The translations under genes were made by a program, and so were the position numbers. From Trichaptum fuscoviolaceum (taxonomy: Eukaryota > Basidiomycota > Agaricomycetes > Hymenochaetales > Trichaptaceae): a stretch of DNA of 64,000 nucleotides. The DNA is taken from assembly GCA_910574455.1 (NCBI GenBank), contig CAJSYZ010000002.1, forward strand, positions 3,993,671-4,057,670, in the 5' to 3' direction. The notes under the pieces are model-generated. The model did no database searches. It was not told the DNA's origin and worked only from the letters and a program-made list of their open reading frames with translations. Shown here in pieces: positions 1 to 13,000 of this stretch (within the stretch, counting starts at the first letter, position 1; every line of letters starts with the position of its first letter).

Positions 1-2399
1 GAACCTTCGCGCCAAGGACATTGATCGGTGTACGATATCCCTGATAATTGTATGATCTTGCGAACGAGAGAAAATCCATTGGAGTGTAGTCCATTGGAAG
101 GAATCCCAAGCAATACATCGCCTGGCTTAATATTTGACTGAGGTAAAAGAGCATCGCGCTCAACGGCACCTACAGCGAAGCCAGCGAGGTCATAATCATC
201 TATGTTTTTGTGTCAGGAACATGTACTTTTTTCGACTGCGAGCTGATTTACCATCATGATACATTCCAGGCATCTCCGCGGTCTCGCCACCAATTAGGGC
301 ACAGCCAGCTTCGACGCATCCCTCAGCGATGCTTCTCACAACCTCGGCCGCAATTGACAGATCGAGTCGACTGCAAGCGTAATAGTCCAAGAAATACAGT
401 GGTTCTGCCCCCTGAACAATTAGGTCATTCACGGACATGGCAACTAAATCGATGCCTGCATTGTGTTTTAGCAGCTGTTCGCTGACACTGCAAGATGATT
501 CAGTTCAGCTCACCAACAAATCGATGGATGCCCGCATCCATTGCAACGCGTAACTTCGTGCCAACTCCGTCGGTACCGCTCACCAAGACAGGATCTTTCA
601 AATTTAAGGGCTTGAGATCAAATGTTCCCCCGAATCCACCTATCACTGCATCGGCCCCAATACGTTTGGTGGCTCTGACGGCGGGCTTGATAGCCTCGAT
701 GAAGGCATTGCCGCTGTCAACAGAAACGCCGGCTGAGGCATATGTCAAACTTGGTTTGCTAGGACCAGCCTCAACTGAAAGTGCCCTGGAAATGATGGCT
801 TTGAAAAAGCTCGGCATTCGATCAAGACAGATTATTCACCTATATGCGATATCCTTTCGATAAATTGCGCCCTCGAAAGAAACACAGCGCACGCCCTCAT
901 ATGCTTTTACGACGGCTTCCTTCACTGTTTGAGCAACGGAAGAGACAACGAGTACGCGTCCACCAGATGTTAGCACTTTGCCGTCGTTCAAAGTGGTACC
1001 GGCATGAAATATCTCAACATCTATAGAAAGTCAACGAAACTCAAAAAATGGTTGAGTTGTACGAATAAGTAACGCTGACCAGGAGGCGAGTCCGAAATCT
1101 GAATAGCCTTGCCCTTTGCATATGAGCCCGGATAACCTTGAGAAGCAACGACAACAGACACGGCAAATCCTTTTCGAATTTTAACCTCGACAGCGTCCAA
1201 GCGCCGATCAACGCATGCCTACGAATCAATTGTTATATCAATGTAAGTTAAGTTCCAAAATTAACAACCGTAGATAAAATCCCTACGAGAAAAATTTCGG
1301 CCAGGTCTGTTTCCAGCAATAACAATATAGCTTCGGTCTCAGGATCACCGAATCGGACATTGTACTCGAGGACTTTTGGACCGGCTTCAGTGATTATGAA
1401 GCCTGTAAAGAGTAAGCCGACGAAGGGGAAGCCTTCTCGACGCATTCCATCGATGGTAGGTTTAATAGATTCCTGCATGATTCGCTGCATCACTTGAGGA
1501 GTCGCGATTGGGGCTGGGGCGTATGCACCCATGCCACCAGTGTTGGGCCCAGTATTACCTTCGCCGATCCGCTTGTGATCTTGTGCTGCCGGTAGTGGTG
1601 CAACGGTGTAGCCATCCGAAAATGCGAGAATGGATAGTTCTGGGCCGGTCAAGTATTCCTCGATGACCACCTGGCTTCCTAGCATAACAACTGAGCGATT
1701 CTATTTCACTGATTCATTTTGCAAATAACACTGACCAGCGCTGCCAAACGCATTCGCAACCAGAATATCGTGCAAGCCCGCGACAGCTTCATCGATGGAT
1801 TCCGGAATGAGCACGCCCTTTCCTCCTGCCAGACCATCTGCTTTGAGCACAGTTTTGAAACCGCAGGTCTTGACATATTCAACCGCCTCGTTGTATTGTG
1901 ATGCAGTGAAAGTCTTGTATTGGGCAGTCGGGATGTTGTGACGGCTCATGAACTCCTTAGAGAATGATTTCGAGCCTTCCATTCTTGCAGCACGAGCAGA
2001 GGGCCCGAACACAGGAATACCGACTGCACATATACTGTGTAAATGTAGCAAAAAATAGCATATAGCTTGCTACTCGCCTTTACGGAAAGCACTCTCGATG
2101 TCTTCGACAAGAGGTTGTTCTGGTCCTGGAACCACTAGGGTGACCTGACATAGATCTCAGCAGCGTCAGAAGGGCTGTATCTGATCGCATACATTGTTCT
2201 CCACAGCGAAAGCAACCAAAGGCGCAAAATCCGGGCCCGTAGAGATGTTAACGTTGGCGGTCTTCGGGAGCTGTGCTGTACCCCCGTTCCCTGGGCATAC
2301 GAAGATCCTGTCGACGATCGGCGATTCGGAGAGCTTCCAAGCAAGTGCGTGTTCGCGACCACCGCTACCGACGACAAGAACGGTCTGCGAGTTGGCCAT
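1..2399 (-). CDS. ADE5,7: Bifunctional phosphoribosylamine-glycine ligase / AIR synthase (GARS-AIRS), 3' end off the window
   Basis: This cytosolic enzyme carries out steps 2 and 5 of de novo purine synthesis. The N-terminal GARS half makes glycinamide ribonucleotide from phosphoribosylamine, glycine and ATP. The C-terminal AIRS half closes the imidazole ring of aminoimidazole ribonucleotide. The ATG at 2399 opens with [15 protein letters not shown], the GARS N-terminal motif. ATP-grasp segments follow ([16 protein letters not shown] near 1850; [12 protein letters not shown] near 1530; [10 protein letters not shown] near 1350). The AIRS half shows [11 protein letters not shown] near 570 and [11 protein letters not shown] near 270. 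At least six short introns interrupt the gene. The reading frame reaches the left edge, so the AIRS C-terminus is missing from the window. The fused order GARS then AIRS is that of yeast Ade5,7. Confidence 0.95.
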
Positions 2400-2673
2400 G
2401 GTGGTGTCTAGTGAGCAAGATGCTGAAAGCCGAATTGCTGTTTACACAAATTTTTACACCCCGAGGCGCGTGCCTGTATCAGATTTTTCCTTATTGGAAC
2501 ACTATCTGGCTATTAGACAGTAAATAAAGATCGATATATCACAGGCTCGTACATATACACTATATGCTTGATATACAAATGCTCATAAAGATAAAAAAAA
2601 TGCAACAACATTAAAGAGAAATGGATGAGGATAGTATGAAGAGATGCAAGGATAGACAGTTACAACGTAATAA

Positions 2674-4570
2674 TCATCGTCCAATATTCAACTCCCGCAG
2701 ATTCTCTCCAGCTCCATCCACAATTTTCTCTTCTTCCTCCATTCTCCTTATACCTCCAGCTAGTCTGGGTATCGGCCGTAAGATTGGGCTAGCCAACATA
2801 ATTGATCGGACAGTCGGAGATGCAACAGACGAAGAAGAACCGGAACGGTGATGGCCAACGATGCCACCTGCGTTTCCCATAACATTCTGGGAAAGTGGGA
2901 AGGAAAGGGTACCAGAAAGGCCGTACGCATACGAAGAACTCTGCGATACTGTCGGTGATGATGTTGCAGAGTTGTTCTGAGACTGGCTGAACGATTTGCG
3001 GGGTTTGAGGATGGGTGACCGCGGAATGACGATTGGGGAAACAAGGGTATATCCATCTCGGTCTTTAAGTTGAGAAATGGAGGGTGAAACCGCTCGTCGC
3101 TTTGCCGAAGGAGCATAAGGCTCGAATCGCTCATCATCTGATGGGAGTATCAGTTTAAGGAACTAGAAGTCCTTTGAAGCTAAAAATTACTTACATTTTC
3201 GTTTGGAAGTACGGACAGCGCTTGAGGCCGTCGGTGGGGGAGTCTGCCGCCACTGCATCGGAGGTGGGATAAATCCACTGATAGAAGGGGAACCCGCAAG
3301 AGACATGGGTAGCTGAAATGATTAAGTGAGCAGATGGCATTAATAAAATCAATCAATGTCTCTCACCATGTCTATGTCCATGACATTTCCAGGACTTTCT
3401 GAGACAGTAATGAATGCATTCAGATCCTCAGGTGTGCCAATGACACTCGGTGCGGGCGTAGAAGGCTTCAGGATATTAATCGGATCAGTGCCGCCGTGCG
3501 CCTTGTAGGTCATATAACTCGAAGAAGTCGTATCTCCTTCAGGATCGACCTCATCATCGCTAGGAGTTTCTTCTCTTTGAAATTCGTCGTCGTCGGCGAC
3601 TGCTTCTTCAGGGTAGCGACCTCTGTCTGAGGGCGCTCTCGTGGATCGGTTGGTTCTAAGCCCCGGTGGGAAACCATGAGAGTGTGCAATGAACCGTTGG
3701 AATTGTGCTTCGGATTTAACCTCGTACTCGTCCGGGTGCTGAGCTTCTGAGCGCAGTGTCAGCAGACGCGGGGGTTTGAGCTGCGTAGGCAAGGCAAATA
3801 TTTCAGTATTAGGCACGATGCATGGAATGCGTGTTGTTGCTGCTCACAGGATGTGATAGTCGCCTCGAGCTGTGGCGGTTCGGGCCGGGGGCGTCCAAAA
3901 TGTCAGCAGGGGGCTTGAGCGCTGCAGCTGGACTTGCAGAGCGTGATATGTCCATCGGAGATGACTTTGGGCGGTCAGCGAGCTCCTCTAGTCGAGAGTT
4001 CTCGAGCCGAAGAGAGGGGGTCTGAGCATCGGATTCGCTGGATGGCGAAGAGCTATCTGTAGACATCCTGTTGTCCTTATCCCGAAAGGCCCCAACATTC
4101 GCCAGGTCGTCGCCACCGTCGACATCGTTGTCAGTACACCGCTCCTTTCCCTTCGCGCTGCGTGTTAAAGGGAAAACAAAGGACGTAGTAGAGAGCGGTG
4201 ATTGCATTCTGTGTTCAGGCATCCACCAGTTATGTATTGTAGGTCGGCGAACCCGTTTCAGAAGTGGCGTTGTGTCGTCCTTAGACATAGCGTTCAACGA
4301 CTGTAGACCATTGCTCATGCTCGAGGACGGCGAGCTCGACGTAGACGATGATAGGGCAAAGTCTGACAACGATGTCGACAGAGACGGTCGATTAGGCTGC
4401 GTGTCGGTCATTAACAGGTCACTAGATGACGACATGGATGATTCTACCGCTGAGCTTATCGATTTAACTTTCACGTCGGTGCGCAGGAATTGTGACTGCA
4501 CCGGAGATTTGTCGAGCATTTTTTGTAGATGCGGAGGAGGGGGTAGGAGGAGAAGGGAGATTGTGGCCAT
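2674..4570 (-). CDS. Ser/Pro-rich protein of unknown function with a basic, proline-rich C-terminus
   Basis: I do not recognise this protein. It reads through four exons. The first intron is clear: 3781-3847, with donor GTGAGC, branch CTAAT and acceptor TACGCAG. Further introns lie at about 3303-3370 and 3137-3196. The translation is low-complexity (poly-Ser, acidic patches such as DDDEFQREETPSDDE). It ends in a less repetitive segment, YDERFEPYAPSAKRRAVSPS, followed by SPIVIPRSPILKPRKSF and LRELNIGR. These look like conserved phospho-regulated or nuclear short linear motifs. The first usable ATG is at 4570 (MATISLLLLPPPP). The open frame extends upstream without an ATG, and a short 5' exon beginning MPSWYPKKDN near 4665 could belong to it, but the intron needed would be only 30 bp. 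A nuclear regulatory role is a guess. Confidence 0.6.
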
Positions 4571-4941
4571 TGAGACGTTTGAGGGCGATGCCAATTGCTG
4601 CCCGACATCGGCAACCACCAGCTATACAATGCTATTATCCTTTTTGGGGTACCAGGAAGGCATGCGTTCAATCAACAACACCCACTGAGACACTTTCCCT
4701 TCTTTCCTCCTAGCACTGAAAGGGTTTATCCCAATGCCCAAGTGGTCTACTCGTAAGTGATCTTCTTCTCGGTTCACATCAAGTATATTATTAGGGAGAA
4801 GAAATTAAATAACAGAGGGGGCTAGAATATCTCAGACTAGTATCCAGCCGACAAAGATCAAACCTCCGACCAGCCCTTATCCAAAAATTGATCAAAGCCC
4901 CTCCGCAATGAAAAGATAAGAAGTATATGTCGTGGATAAGA

Positions 4942-5681
4942 TTAAGCCTGGAACGATCTTAGTATCCACCAAATGTTGCAAAAAATATAGATGATCATAC
5001 CAAGAGTTGCAAGGCTGCTGAGTATACCGCCGCGGCTATTGCGCTGATAGTAGTGTTAGCAATCTAGAGAACCATTCTCCGATACGAAGTTCTACGAACC
5101 TTCGCTGGGTCACCGGTAGCATAGCCGATAGTGTACAGGATCCTGCCAATTACCCATGCCCCTCCGAGACCAGCCGTAAGATACGGGAACTTTAGTCCTG
5201 AGAGGATGGTACTGATCAAAGTTGTTAGTTTCCAGCTCAGACGTCACATTTTCTGGAAACCCGCACGTTAGAAGGACGTAAGGAATGCTCTCAAGTGTAT
5301 TCTGGTGGGCGCCTATCAGTATGAAATATGACGGACGTCAGCAGCTTCATTTCTGGATGAACGTTGTTCAAGCTTACGTTGCACGCAGTTAAACTTCGCT
5401 GCTGCTGGAGACGCCGCTGCCTCTGCCTTCTCGGCATACACTATGGGGCATACAGACTCAACAAAAGTACAAGAATCAATCATTCGAAAACCCACTTTGT
5501 GGATATTTGATTCCAGAGGCCTTTCGTGCTGAGCCAACCTTCGTGAACTGCCACAAGTTAAGCCATAACGTAGATGTTGCTGCGGCAATAACATATGAGT
5601 AGCTATGTTCTATAAATCAGTGAGGAAAAGTTGCACGAGCTTGGACTGTGCATACCCTTCAGGAACAATGATGGATGGCAT
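4942..5681 (-). CDS. Microsomal glutathione S-transferase 3-like MAPEG membrane protein
   Basis: The spliced product starts MPSIIVPEGYSYVIAAA, continues KYPQMYAEKAEA and FNCVQRAHQNTLE, and carries YTIGYATGDPAKRNSRGG near the C-terminus. These are the MAPEG/MGST3 signatures, including the FNCxQRAHQN core that binds glutathione. Family members are small four-helix ER proteins that conjugate glutathione to lipophilic electrophiles or reduce lipid peroxides. Hydrophobic stretches here are the N-terminal helix, the segment around TTILSGLKFPYLTAGLGGAWVIG and the C-terminal IIYIFCNIWWIL. About five introns break a roughly 150-residue protein, which is the usual family length. A minus-strand TATAAAAG at 5785-5792 lies about 105 bp upstream of the ATG. 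Substrates cannot be read from sequence. Confidence 0.9.
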
Positions 5682-6672
5682 TGCGGATAGTTCAAGCAAC
5701 AAGATACACAGGAGAATTCAGGTATTCAAGAGTGCGGGGATTTTGAGTAGATGTTGGTGGAGATGAGGATGAAAAGTTGAGCGCCTTTTATAGGGAGGGC
5801 GTGTACGACGACTGCATGAAGTCTATTGGACGGGTCAGGGGACAACCGAAGGTTCGATGCGGATCCAAACATCTCCCAGGATTGACAGGGCGACGCGTGT
5901 CTTCTTCAAGTTCAGTTCTGGCAAACTTATCGACACTGTTCCCTCCTTCCGTCTTTCTGACTCTGATTCTTCATAAACTTACTTCTGGCATAGTACATGG
6001 AAGCTGTTCTTCGACGCTGACGATAAGACTGTATCCAACCTCCCTTTTCCGACTTTTGCGTTGTAGTACAGATAATGGTTCAAGTTCGTCGTGGGAGACT
6101 CCGGTGAGTACAGGATACTGCCGAAATGCCTCGACGACGCGTAACGACTGTTATGCGCTTGCGTCCCAACGAGTACGTTGTGAGTTCGTCAGCTTCAATT
6201 GAACTTAGTCACCTCTCTGCCGGGCTACGTGGCATGACACGACTGTGATACCACCACGCGGCTTAATCTCCCTCGGGATCGTGTCTGATGTCGGTAAGAT
6301 GTTTTAGCTCAGGCATCTCACTTGTGAATTGATCTGGTCGCTCCGGCCGTGGGTGACTTCCTTGTTGTTTGCTTGCATGCCATGGGGTTGGTCTTCAAAT
6401 ACCCTGAATACAGCGTGTGTTACAGGATGCTTGGATTCAGTATAAGAGATTTAATCTTTTGTTTGCTTTGTCGACAGATTACTTCTCAATATTAGCTGAG
6501 AACGAAAAATAGTGATGTAGACTGAAGAGAACAGAGATGCTGGCCGCCACGGTGATTTACATGCATCGTAGTAGCCACATGGCTATATTCTCACGATCTC
6601 ATAATGGTCAATTTCAGCAGTAAGATGGTCCCGGAAGAAATTTGAAGTCCACAACGCGGCACCTTGTTCACC
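5682..6672. other. Intergenic region between divergent MGST3-like and RRB1 genes
   Basis: About 1 kb separates the two divergent starts. The only sequence element I can name is the TATAAAAG box for the left gene at 5785-5792 (minus strand). A 141-codon frame on the plus strand at 5777-6202 has no ATG at its start and no recognisable motif. Confidence 0.5.
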
Positions 6673-8389
6673 ATGTCAAAACGCTCTGTTACCGAAGTGC
6701 AAGCAACATCGAACGATGGACAAAAGTTTGCGAAAACCAATGAGACAGGTGGAAGGAGAGATGCGCCAATTGACACTTCGGAAATGGGAGAGTTCGAGGA
6801 TGCTTGGGAGGACGAGATCGAAAGCGATGAGGAGGTAGTCGAAGGTGGAGGAAATGATGCTGAGGAAGGTGAGTCCCTTCATTGACTTTGCAGCGAGTCT
6901 CATACAAATCTCTTACTACAGGAGGTATGGAGGTTGATGACGAGGTCCTTCCAGCAATTGAAGAATCCGAGGAACCACCGGCACAAAAAGAAGCCTACAT
7001 ACCTGGCAAATATGTTCTCGGGAAAGACGAGATCTTAGAACCGGATGATTCTGTTTACGAAATGAGACACACTATGAATGTGAACTGGCCTTGCCTCTCG
7101 TTTGATGTGCTGCGTGATAGCTTGGGAGACGAACGGCAACGGTATCCGGCGACAGCGTACATCGTAGCAGGCTCTCAAGCCGACGTTGCAAAAAACAATG
7201 AGCTATCCGTATACAAAATGAGCTCACTGCACCGTACTCAAAAAGATGCAGGTAAGTATCTCTTGCTTGCATCAAAGTATCGAAATAAAATCCCGGGTTC
7301 CCTTCTCTTCTAGATGAATCAGATTCGGACGATGAAGACGATGAAGACAATCTAGACGAAGATGCCGTCCTTGAATTTCGGTCCGTACCTCACTATGGTG
7401 GTGTGAACCGTGTCCGCGCACAACCTCTACCTCCTTCTAGGCCGTTACCTCCCGTTACCTCACCGTATTATGCCGCCTCGTGGGCCGAGACCGGGAAGGT
7501 GCATATCTGGGACGTCCGGCCTCTCATCGAGGCTCTTGATGTACCAGGATATACGCTCGACCGCAAGCGGACTAATAACCCAGCATACACTGTCAACACG
7601 CACGGCCGTGCAGAGGGCTTCGCAATGGACTGGGCTGCAGACAGTGCGAACTCGGCTTCATTACGCCTGTTAACGGGCGACATCCATTCAAAAATCTACC
7701 TCACGACTACCTCTCAGGCGAGCTTTGTAACACAAACACAGCCATATGCATCGCATACATCGAGTGTAGAGGACCTCCAGTGGAGTCCGGCTGAGCCGAC
7801 CGTCTTTGCGTCCTGTTCTGCGGACCAAAGTATACGAATATGGGACATTCGAGCGAAAGGCCGTAAGAACGTTGTAGGTATCGCACCTGCGCACGAGAGC
7901 GACGTGAACGTAATCAGCTGGAATAAGGGGACATCCTATCTATTATTATCGGGTGGCGACGAGGGACAGATTAAAGCTTGGGATTTACGAAACGTGAAGG
8001 GGTGAGTAAATCAAAAACTGTTCGCTTACTACCCCACTTTAATGGCTTCTTACCGCAGGTCATCACCTGCCCCATCCCCAGTGGCATCGTTTTCATGGCA
8101 TAAAGCACCGATAACGGCAATTGAATGGCATCCAACTGAAGATTCCATCTTCGCTGCCTCAGGTGCAGACGATCAAGTTACTTTGTGGGATTTATCTGTC
8201 GAACAAGACGACGAGGAAGACGGTGCGCCAATGCAGGACGAAACACACGATAGTGTACCTCAGCAACTGCTCTTCGTACACCAAGGCCAAAAAGACATAA
8301 AAGAGGTGCACTGGCATCCCCAAATCCCCGGTGCAGTCATAAGCACTGCCTTTGATGGATTCAATATCTTCAAGACTATATCAGTATAG
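6673..8389 (+). CDS. RRB1: WD40 ribosome-assembly protein Rrb1 / GRWD1
   Basis: Rrb1 is an essential nuclear and nucleolar WD-repeat protein that chaperones ribosomal protein L3 during 60S assembly. The ATG at 6673 starts [10 protein letters not shown]. The N-terminus is acidic ([13 protein letters not shown]), as in the glutamate-rich WD family. The [12 protein letters not shown] segment near residue 120 is characteristic, and WD repeats follow ([57 protein letters not shown]). The C-terminus is [20 protein letters not shown], as in the family. Three introns are clear: 6869-6921, 7252-7313 and 8002-8058. The gene converges on the PA28 gene, with only 69 bp between the two stops. Confidence 0.95.
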
Positions 8390-8458
8390 GTTTTAATGAT
8401 GCTGTCAAGCAGATTATAAGTAGATACACTGTAATACTGAGAATAAATAGAGAGTCGA

Positions 8459-9772
8459 TCAATAGAGGGCCACAGAGTTGTTGGCTTTTGGAGCGCGAAT
8501 CTAGTGAAGATAATTCTCAACAAAGCATACGATAGTTATCACCCGTGAACATACCTTAGTAATATTCTTGTGTAGAGTATCTAATATAAAGGATGATCAG
8601 AAATTTTTAACTATGTATTAAGGATGAAAAAACAATCACCTGTAATGATAGCATATATGTTCCGTAAGTCATACAAGTGCTGTTTGGCAAGGTATAGTTG
8701 CTTTTCATCATGTTCCTTCAGAGCAAGCTATGACATGTAATTCCCAGTTTAGTCTCCGGCCAAAGGGTGGCTTCTTGAAACGTACCGTATAGTCTTCGAC
8801 ATTTGGATACTTGATGAGTTTCGAACAAATCTTCGCCCTACTTAAATGATGAAGACGACTTGCATCCCTCAGGGTATAAGCACTTTCTTGGGATCGATGT
8901 AGCTCGTTCAGTGCCTCTGCATATATTGACTCTATCAGTGTCGCATCTAGTGGTGAGATGTCATAGACGAACCTTCTTGGATTTGTACACCAAAGTTGTC
9001 ACCACTGTAAATATCATTAGACGACGATGTCCGTTCAAGCCAAGGAAGATATTGGTACGCACTCTTCGATCCTATGGAGCGTTCACAGAAATTCAGTAAA
9101 TGTGACGTGCAGCGGTCACTAAGAGCGTACTTCGGCATTGTCAGAGTCACCCATAGCTTTACTTTATCCTAACTGGAGTATTATTGACTGAAAGAGAATG
9201 TACTTGTAACAAACTCACGCAAAGCTGAATAAGATCATTGCATTCCTTCTTAACTATTTCGTGTACTTTTTGGACAAGTTCATTGGTATGAACGAGATCA
9301 GGGTATCGAGCATGAATAACGGAGTTTGCAGTATCGGTTTCCCGTTTCCGTTTCTTCGTCTCTGGCGCGACATCCTCTGTAGGGTCTGGGTATACTCGCG
9401 CGTCCGTAGAGGACGATGCATGTGATTCGTGGAATTCTGACGACGGTGATGAGGTCGAGTCTATAAAGGCCTGAAGGTCACTGGTAAAGCACGGTCAGTA
9501 CCATGGATTTACTGTTGGCAGAGGAATTGCAAACAGTGTCTGTAGAACAGTGAGTGTGATGACAATGTATCATGCTACATGGTATACGTCACTTTCTGAG
9601 GGAATATCTTGAAAACCACCTCCTCGGCAGCAGAAGCAACGTTTGCATGAAATTCCTAATCGATGACTTGATTGTAAGCCACTTCAGACTGAAGTGCAAT
9701 CGGAGTGCAATGCTAAAGTACCTCAAGGTTCTTTGCGAGTCCTCGCTCCATGGATACTGTGGGCTTAGCCAT
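8459..9772 (-). CDS. Proteasome activator PA28 (11S regulator, REG-gamma/PSME3-like)
   Basis: PA28 subunits form a ring that caps the 20S proteasome and stimulates ATP- and ubiquitin-independent peptide release; the gamma type is nuclear. The spliced product starts MAKPTVSMERGLAKNLE and carries EEVVFKIFPQKVTDLQAFID, matching the PA28 N-domain. A charged loop with a possible nuclear signal follows (ETKKRKRETD). The C-domain shows KLWVTLTMPKIEDGDNFGVQIQEE, which covers the activation-loop region, then SRAKICSKLIKYPNVEDY and LYDLRNIYAIITDTLHKNITKIRAPKAN. The ATG is at 9772 and the stop at 8459-8461. At least eight short introns occur, one of them splitting PKIED from GDNFG. It shares a 294 bp divergent promoter with TAF1. 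PA28 is absent from baker's yeast. Confidence 0.93.
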
Positions 9773-10066
9773 CCTGCTAGTGATGTTGGCGGCGTGTAGA
9801 TTGGCGTAAGTTAGTGTCAACAAATTATCGCTGGAAAGTCAAGCCGTCGAGCTGGTGCTGCGGTGAGGGAAATGAGAGAAGAATATGTGGCGCTCAGGCT
9901 GAGGATGAGCGAAAGACGCGTAGTACGGAGCCGCGATCTGGTGTTGAAGTCGAGCTCAAATTACGTAACGCGTCACTCTCCTGTCTCCCAGGGTCACTCT
10001 GTCTCCGTTCCTCACTCTCATCCTGTCCACAGACAGCCATAGCGAAAGCCTGCCAGTAGCGTTTCT
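9773..10066. promoter_or_regulatory. Shared divergent promoter of PA28 and TAF1
   Basis: The 294 bp between the two ATGs must contain both 5' leaders and both core promoters. I see no TATA box. Co-regulation is possible but not shown. Confidence 0.4.
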
Positions 10067-13000
10067 ATGTCGACTCAGGTATTTCAGGTCATTTATAAGT
10101 TACAGCATAGCTAACGCCTTGCGTCTAGGACGAGAATGCAGCGATTTCCGCACTCACTGGATTCTCCTTAAATCACATTCTCTCCGACCTTGAGCTTCCA
10201 TCCGGAGACAGCCTCACAAATCGTCTCGGTATTAGTGGCATACCTACTCTTAACTCAAAACAGATCTATAGGGACGACTATGACGATGATGAAGTGGCTA
10301 TTGGCGCAGAGGAGGGAGAAGATTGGGAGGATGAAGTCAACAGAGAGCTCGAGAATGAGGACTTCACTGATGAGGCAGAACCGGTCGTGAAGACCGAGGC
10401 TCGCTCACCCGAGGCTTTCCACAGGAGACGGAAAGTGACAGTCATCAAACGGCTGATCGAAAGACCGAAGTCCGTATACGAGCGGTTCCCTGCTTTCGAG
10501 CAGGGCAAAATCTTGGACTTCACGGAACTCTTCAGGGGTCGAGTGATCAAGAAGTCGCGTGTTGGGAAGAGACCACTTCTTGGTGAGTGTCTCTACTCTG
10601 GTTTGATAGGAAGCTCATCGCCCCCATAGTGGAAACCATTAATCCGAGGAAGAAGGAAGTACCGAAAGGTTACTTGAAGGCAGTTGTGGGTGCTATGAAG
10701 CGTCAGGTCGAGAACAAGCGCGTAGAAGACAAAGTTGCTGCAGGAAGTGTGGAGGATGATCTTGTCCGCGCGTTACAGGTGTGTCTGTGCAATCAATACG
10801 CGGTCGTTCTCTAACGTCGATGACAGGAGCGCGCAGAAGCGGACGTCCCGGTGTCAATATCGCTAGACGACCGGTCTTTCGACCTTGTCCTCCTATCTAA
10901 TTGGGAGGATCAGATCATCTATGAGCCTGACTACGACAATGAATTTCCCCAACCTCAGAAGCAAGAGATGCTAACAACGCCTGTCAACCAACCTCTTGAA
11001 TCGGGTGCCTGGACGCAAAGCATAATCTGGGATGCGGAAACACCATTCAGGGACTTCACACAGCTAGAACTCGATGTGGAGGAAGATGCGACCACAGAGG
11101 AGCGACAGGTGGAAGTTCGGCCGCGGAAGAAAGCCCGAGTTGAATCTGGCCAGCCTCGGGATAAATACAATCTTTCCAACGATCACTACTACGAAGTATC
11201 CAAAGATGGTCTTCGGCATCGTGTTCGACAGACTTTCGGACAACTTGTCGTGCAGCATGCGTACCCAGCTCAGAAGTTACAGCTTCCCTTCGTAAGTCAC
11301 GAAGTATGTTGTTAATGATACATCTGATTAATTGCGTATTTAGTACAAAACACGTCTATCGAAACAAGAAGCACGGTCGTTCCATCGTCCGGCCCTTCAA
11401 TTTCCTCAGAACATTGAGCTTAGGTTCAACAAGGTCCGATCCGCAAAGAAGAAGAAAGACAAGGCTGGTCGCAAGGTCGGAAAGGGAGGGGATGTGGGAG
11501 AAGGTTTGCGGAGGACGAGTGACCTTACCCTCAGAGACACAAGTAGTTATGTGCTCTGGGAGTTCTCGGTATGTGTTCATATTATTCCTAGCTCACTCTT
11601 CTGACAATGAAATAGGAAGAACATCCTCCTATCATCTCTGACTTTGGAATGGGCAGTGTTCTTGTCAACTATTACCGTAAGAAGGACGATAAGGACGATT
11701 ATATTCCGAAGGCCGACCTCGGCGAGCCCTTCGTCCTGGAACCGGGTGACGAATCACCCTTCATGAAGTTCGGTTATGTATATCCCGGGCAAACTGTGCA
11801 GGCATTGTACAACAACCTCATGCGTGCACCCCTCTTTCGGCATAAAGCCTATCCGACCGACTTCCTGGTGGTCAGAAGCACTTCGAGAGGCGAAGCGAAG
11901 TATCACTTGAGGGAAATCAAGACTATCTTTGTCATAGGACAGACTTACCCTGTGACCGAAGTGCCAGGCCCCCACTCACGCAAAATCACAACCACAATCA
12001 AGAATCGCTTGCAAGTTATCGCATTCAAACTCTTAAGAAAGAGCCAGGGTGAACGTTTGAAGATATCTCGATTGATGAAATACTTCCCTGACCAGAACGA
12101 GCTTCAAATGCGGCAGAGGCTAAAGGTCTGTTGTTCATGAAAATACTTTATCTCTAATTTTTCATCTCTTAATATACTCTTGTAGGAATTTATGGAATAT
12201 CATCGTCGAGGTCCACATCAAGGCTTTTGGCGACTGAAAGAAGGGATTACCATTCCTTCGGATGCTGAGATGTTGAAAATGGTCACCCCTGAGCAAGTTG
12301 TTCTTTCGGAGAGTATGCAAGTCGGACAACGTCATCTTCAGGATTCTGGTTATGGTGGGACAGCGGAAGCAGCTAAGGATGATGATGAATCGAATCTTTC
12401 CATTGAGCAGCAACTTGCTCCCTGGATTACTACGAAGAATTTCTTGCACGCGACACAAGCAAAGGCGATGCTTCGTTTACATGGTGAGGGTGATCCGACG
12501 GGGCGCGGAGAGGCTTTCAGCTTCATCCGTGTGTCTATGAAAGACATATTCGTCCGAGCAGGAGAGGATTACGAACAGAAGCTGGGTATGGTTTACCCCC
12601 TTTCATCCAAATTTCTCTCACTAATAGTTTGTCTTGTTTTGCCCAGCCGAAGCTGAGAATCGACCGAAGTCGGCTCATAGGTACAATGTAGCAGAACAGC
12701 AGAACGTCTACAAGTCCGAGATCGAACGTATTTGGAAAGCGCAGTTTACCTCGCTCAGTCGAAAGGACGAGCCGCAACTCTCTGAAGAAGAAGATAAGGC
12801 TGCAGCTAACAAGTCATCCCGTAACAAACCGAGGTTGGAGGACCTTGAGTTCCCCCCAAGCGCAGCCATGATTCCGAGCACGAGCAGGGCTTCTCTGCCT
12901 CCTGCATCACCGGCTTACAGCCGTGGGTCGTCCATGGACCGCGAGGTCAGTCTTGGGCCAGAAGCAAGCCAGCGCGTCCTGCGCATCAAACGCCTGGTCG

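Noticed and set aside
5777..6202. A 141-codon open frame on the plus strand in the MGST3-RRB1 gap
   Set aside because: It begins at TTG, has no domain-like pattern, and sits in the promoter zone of two divergent genes.
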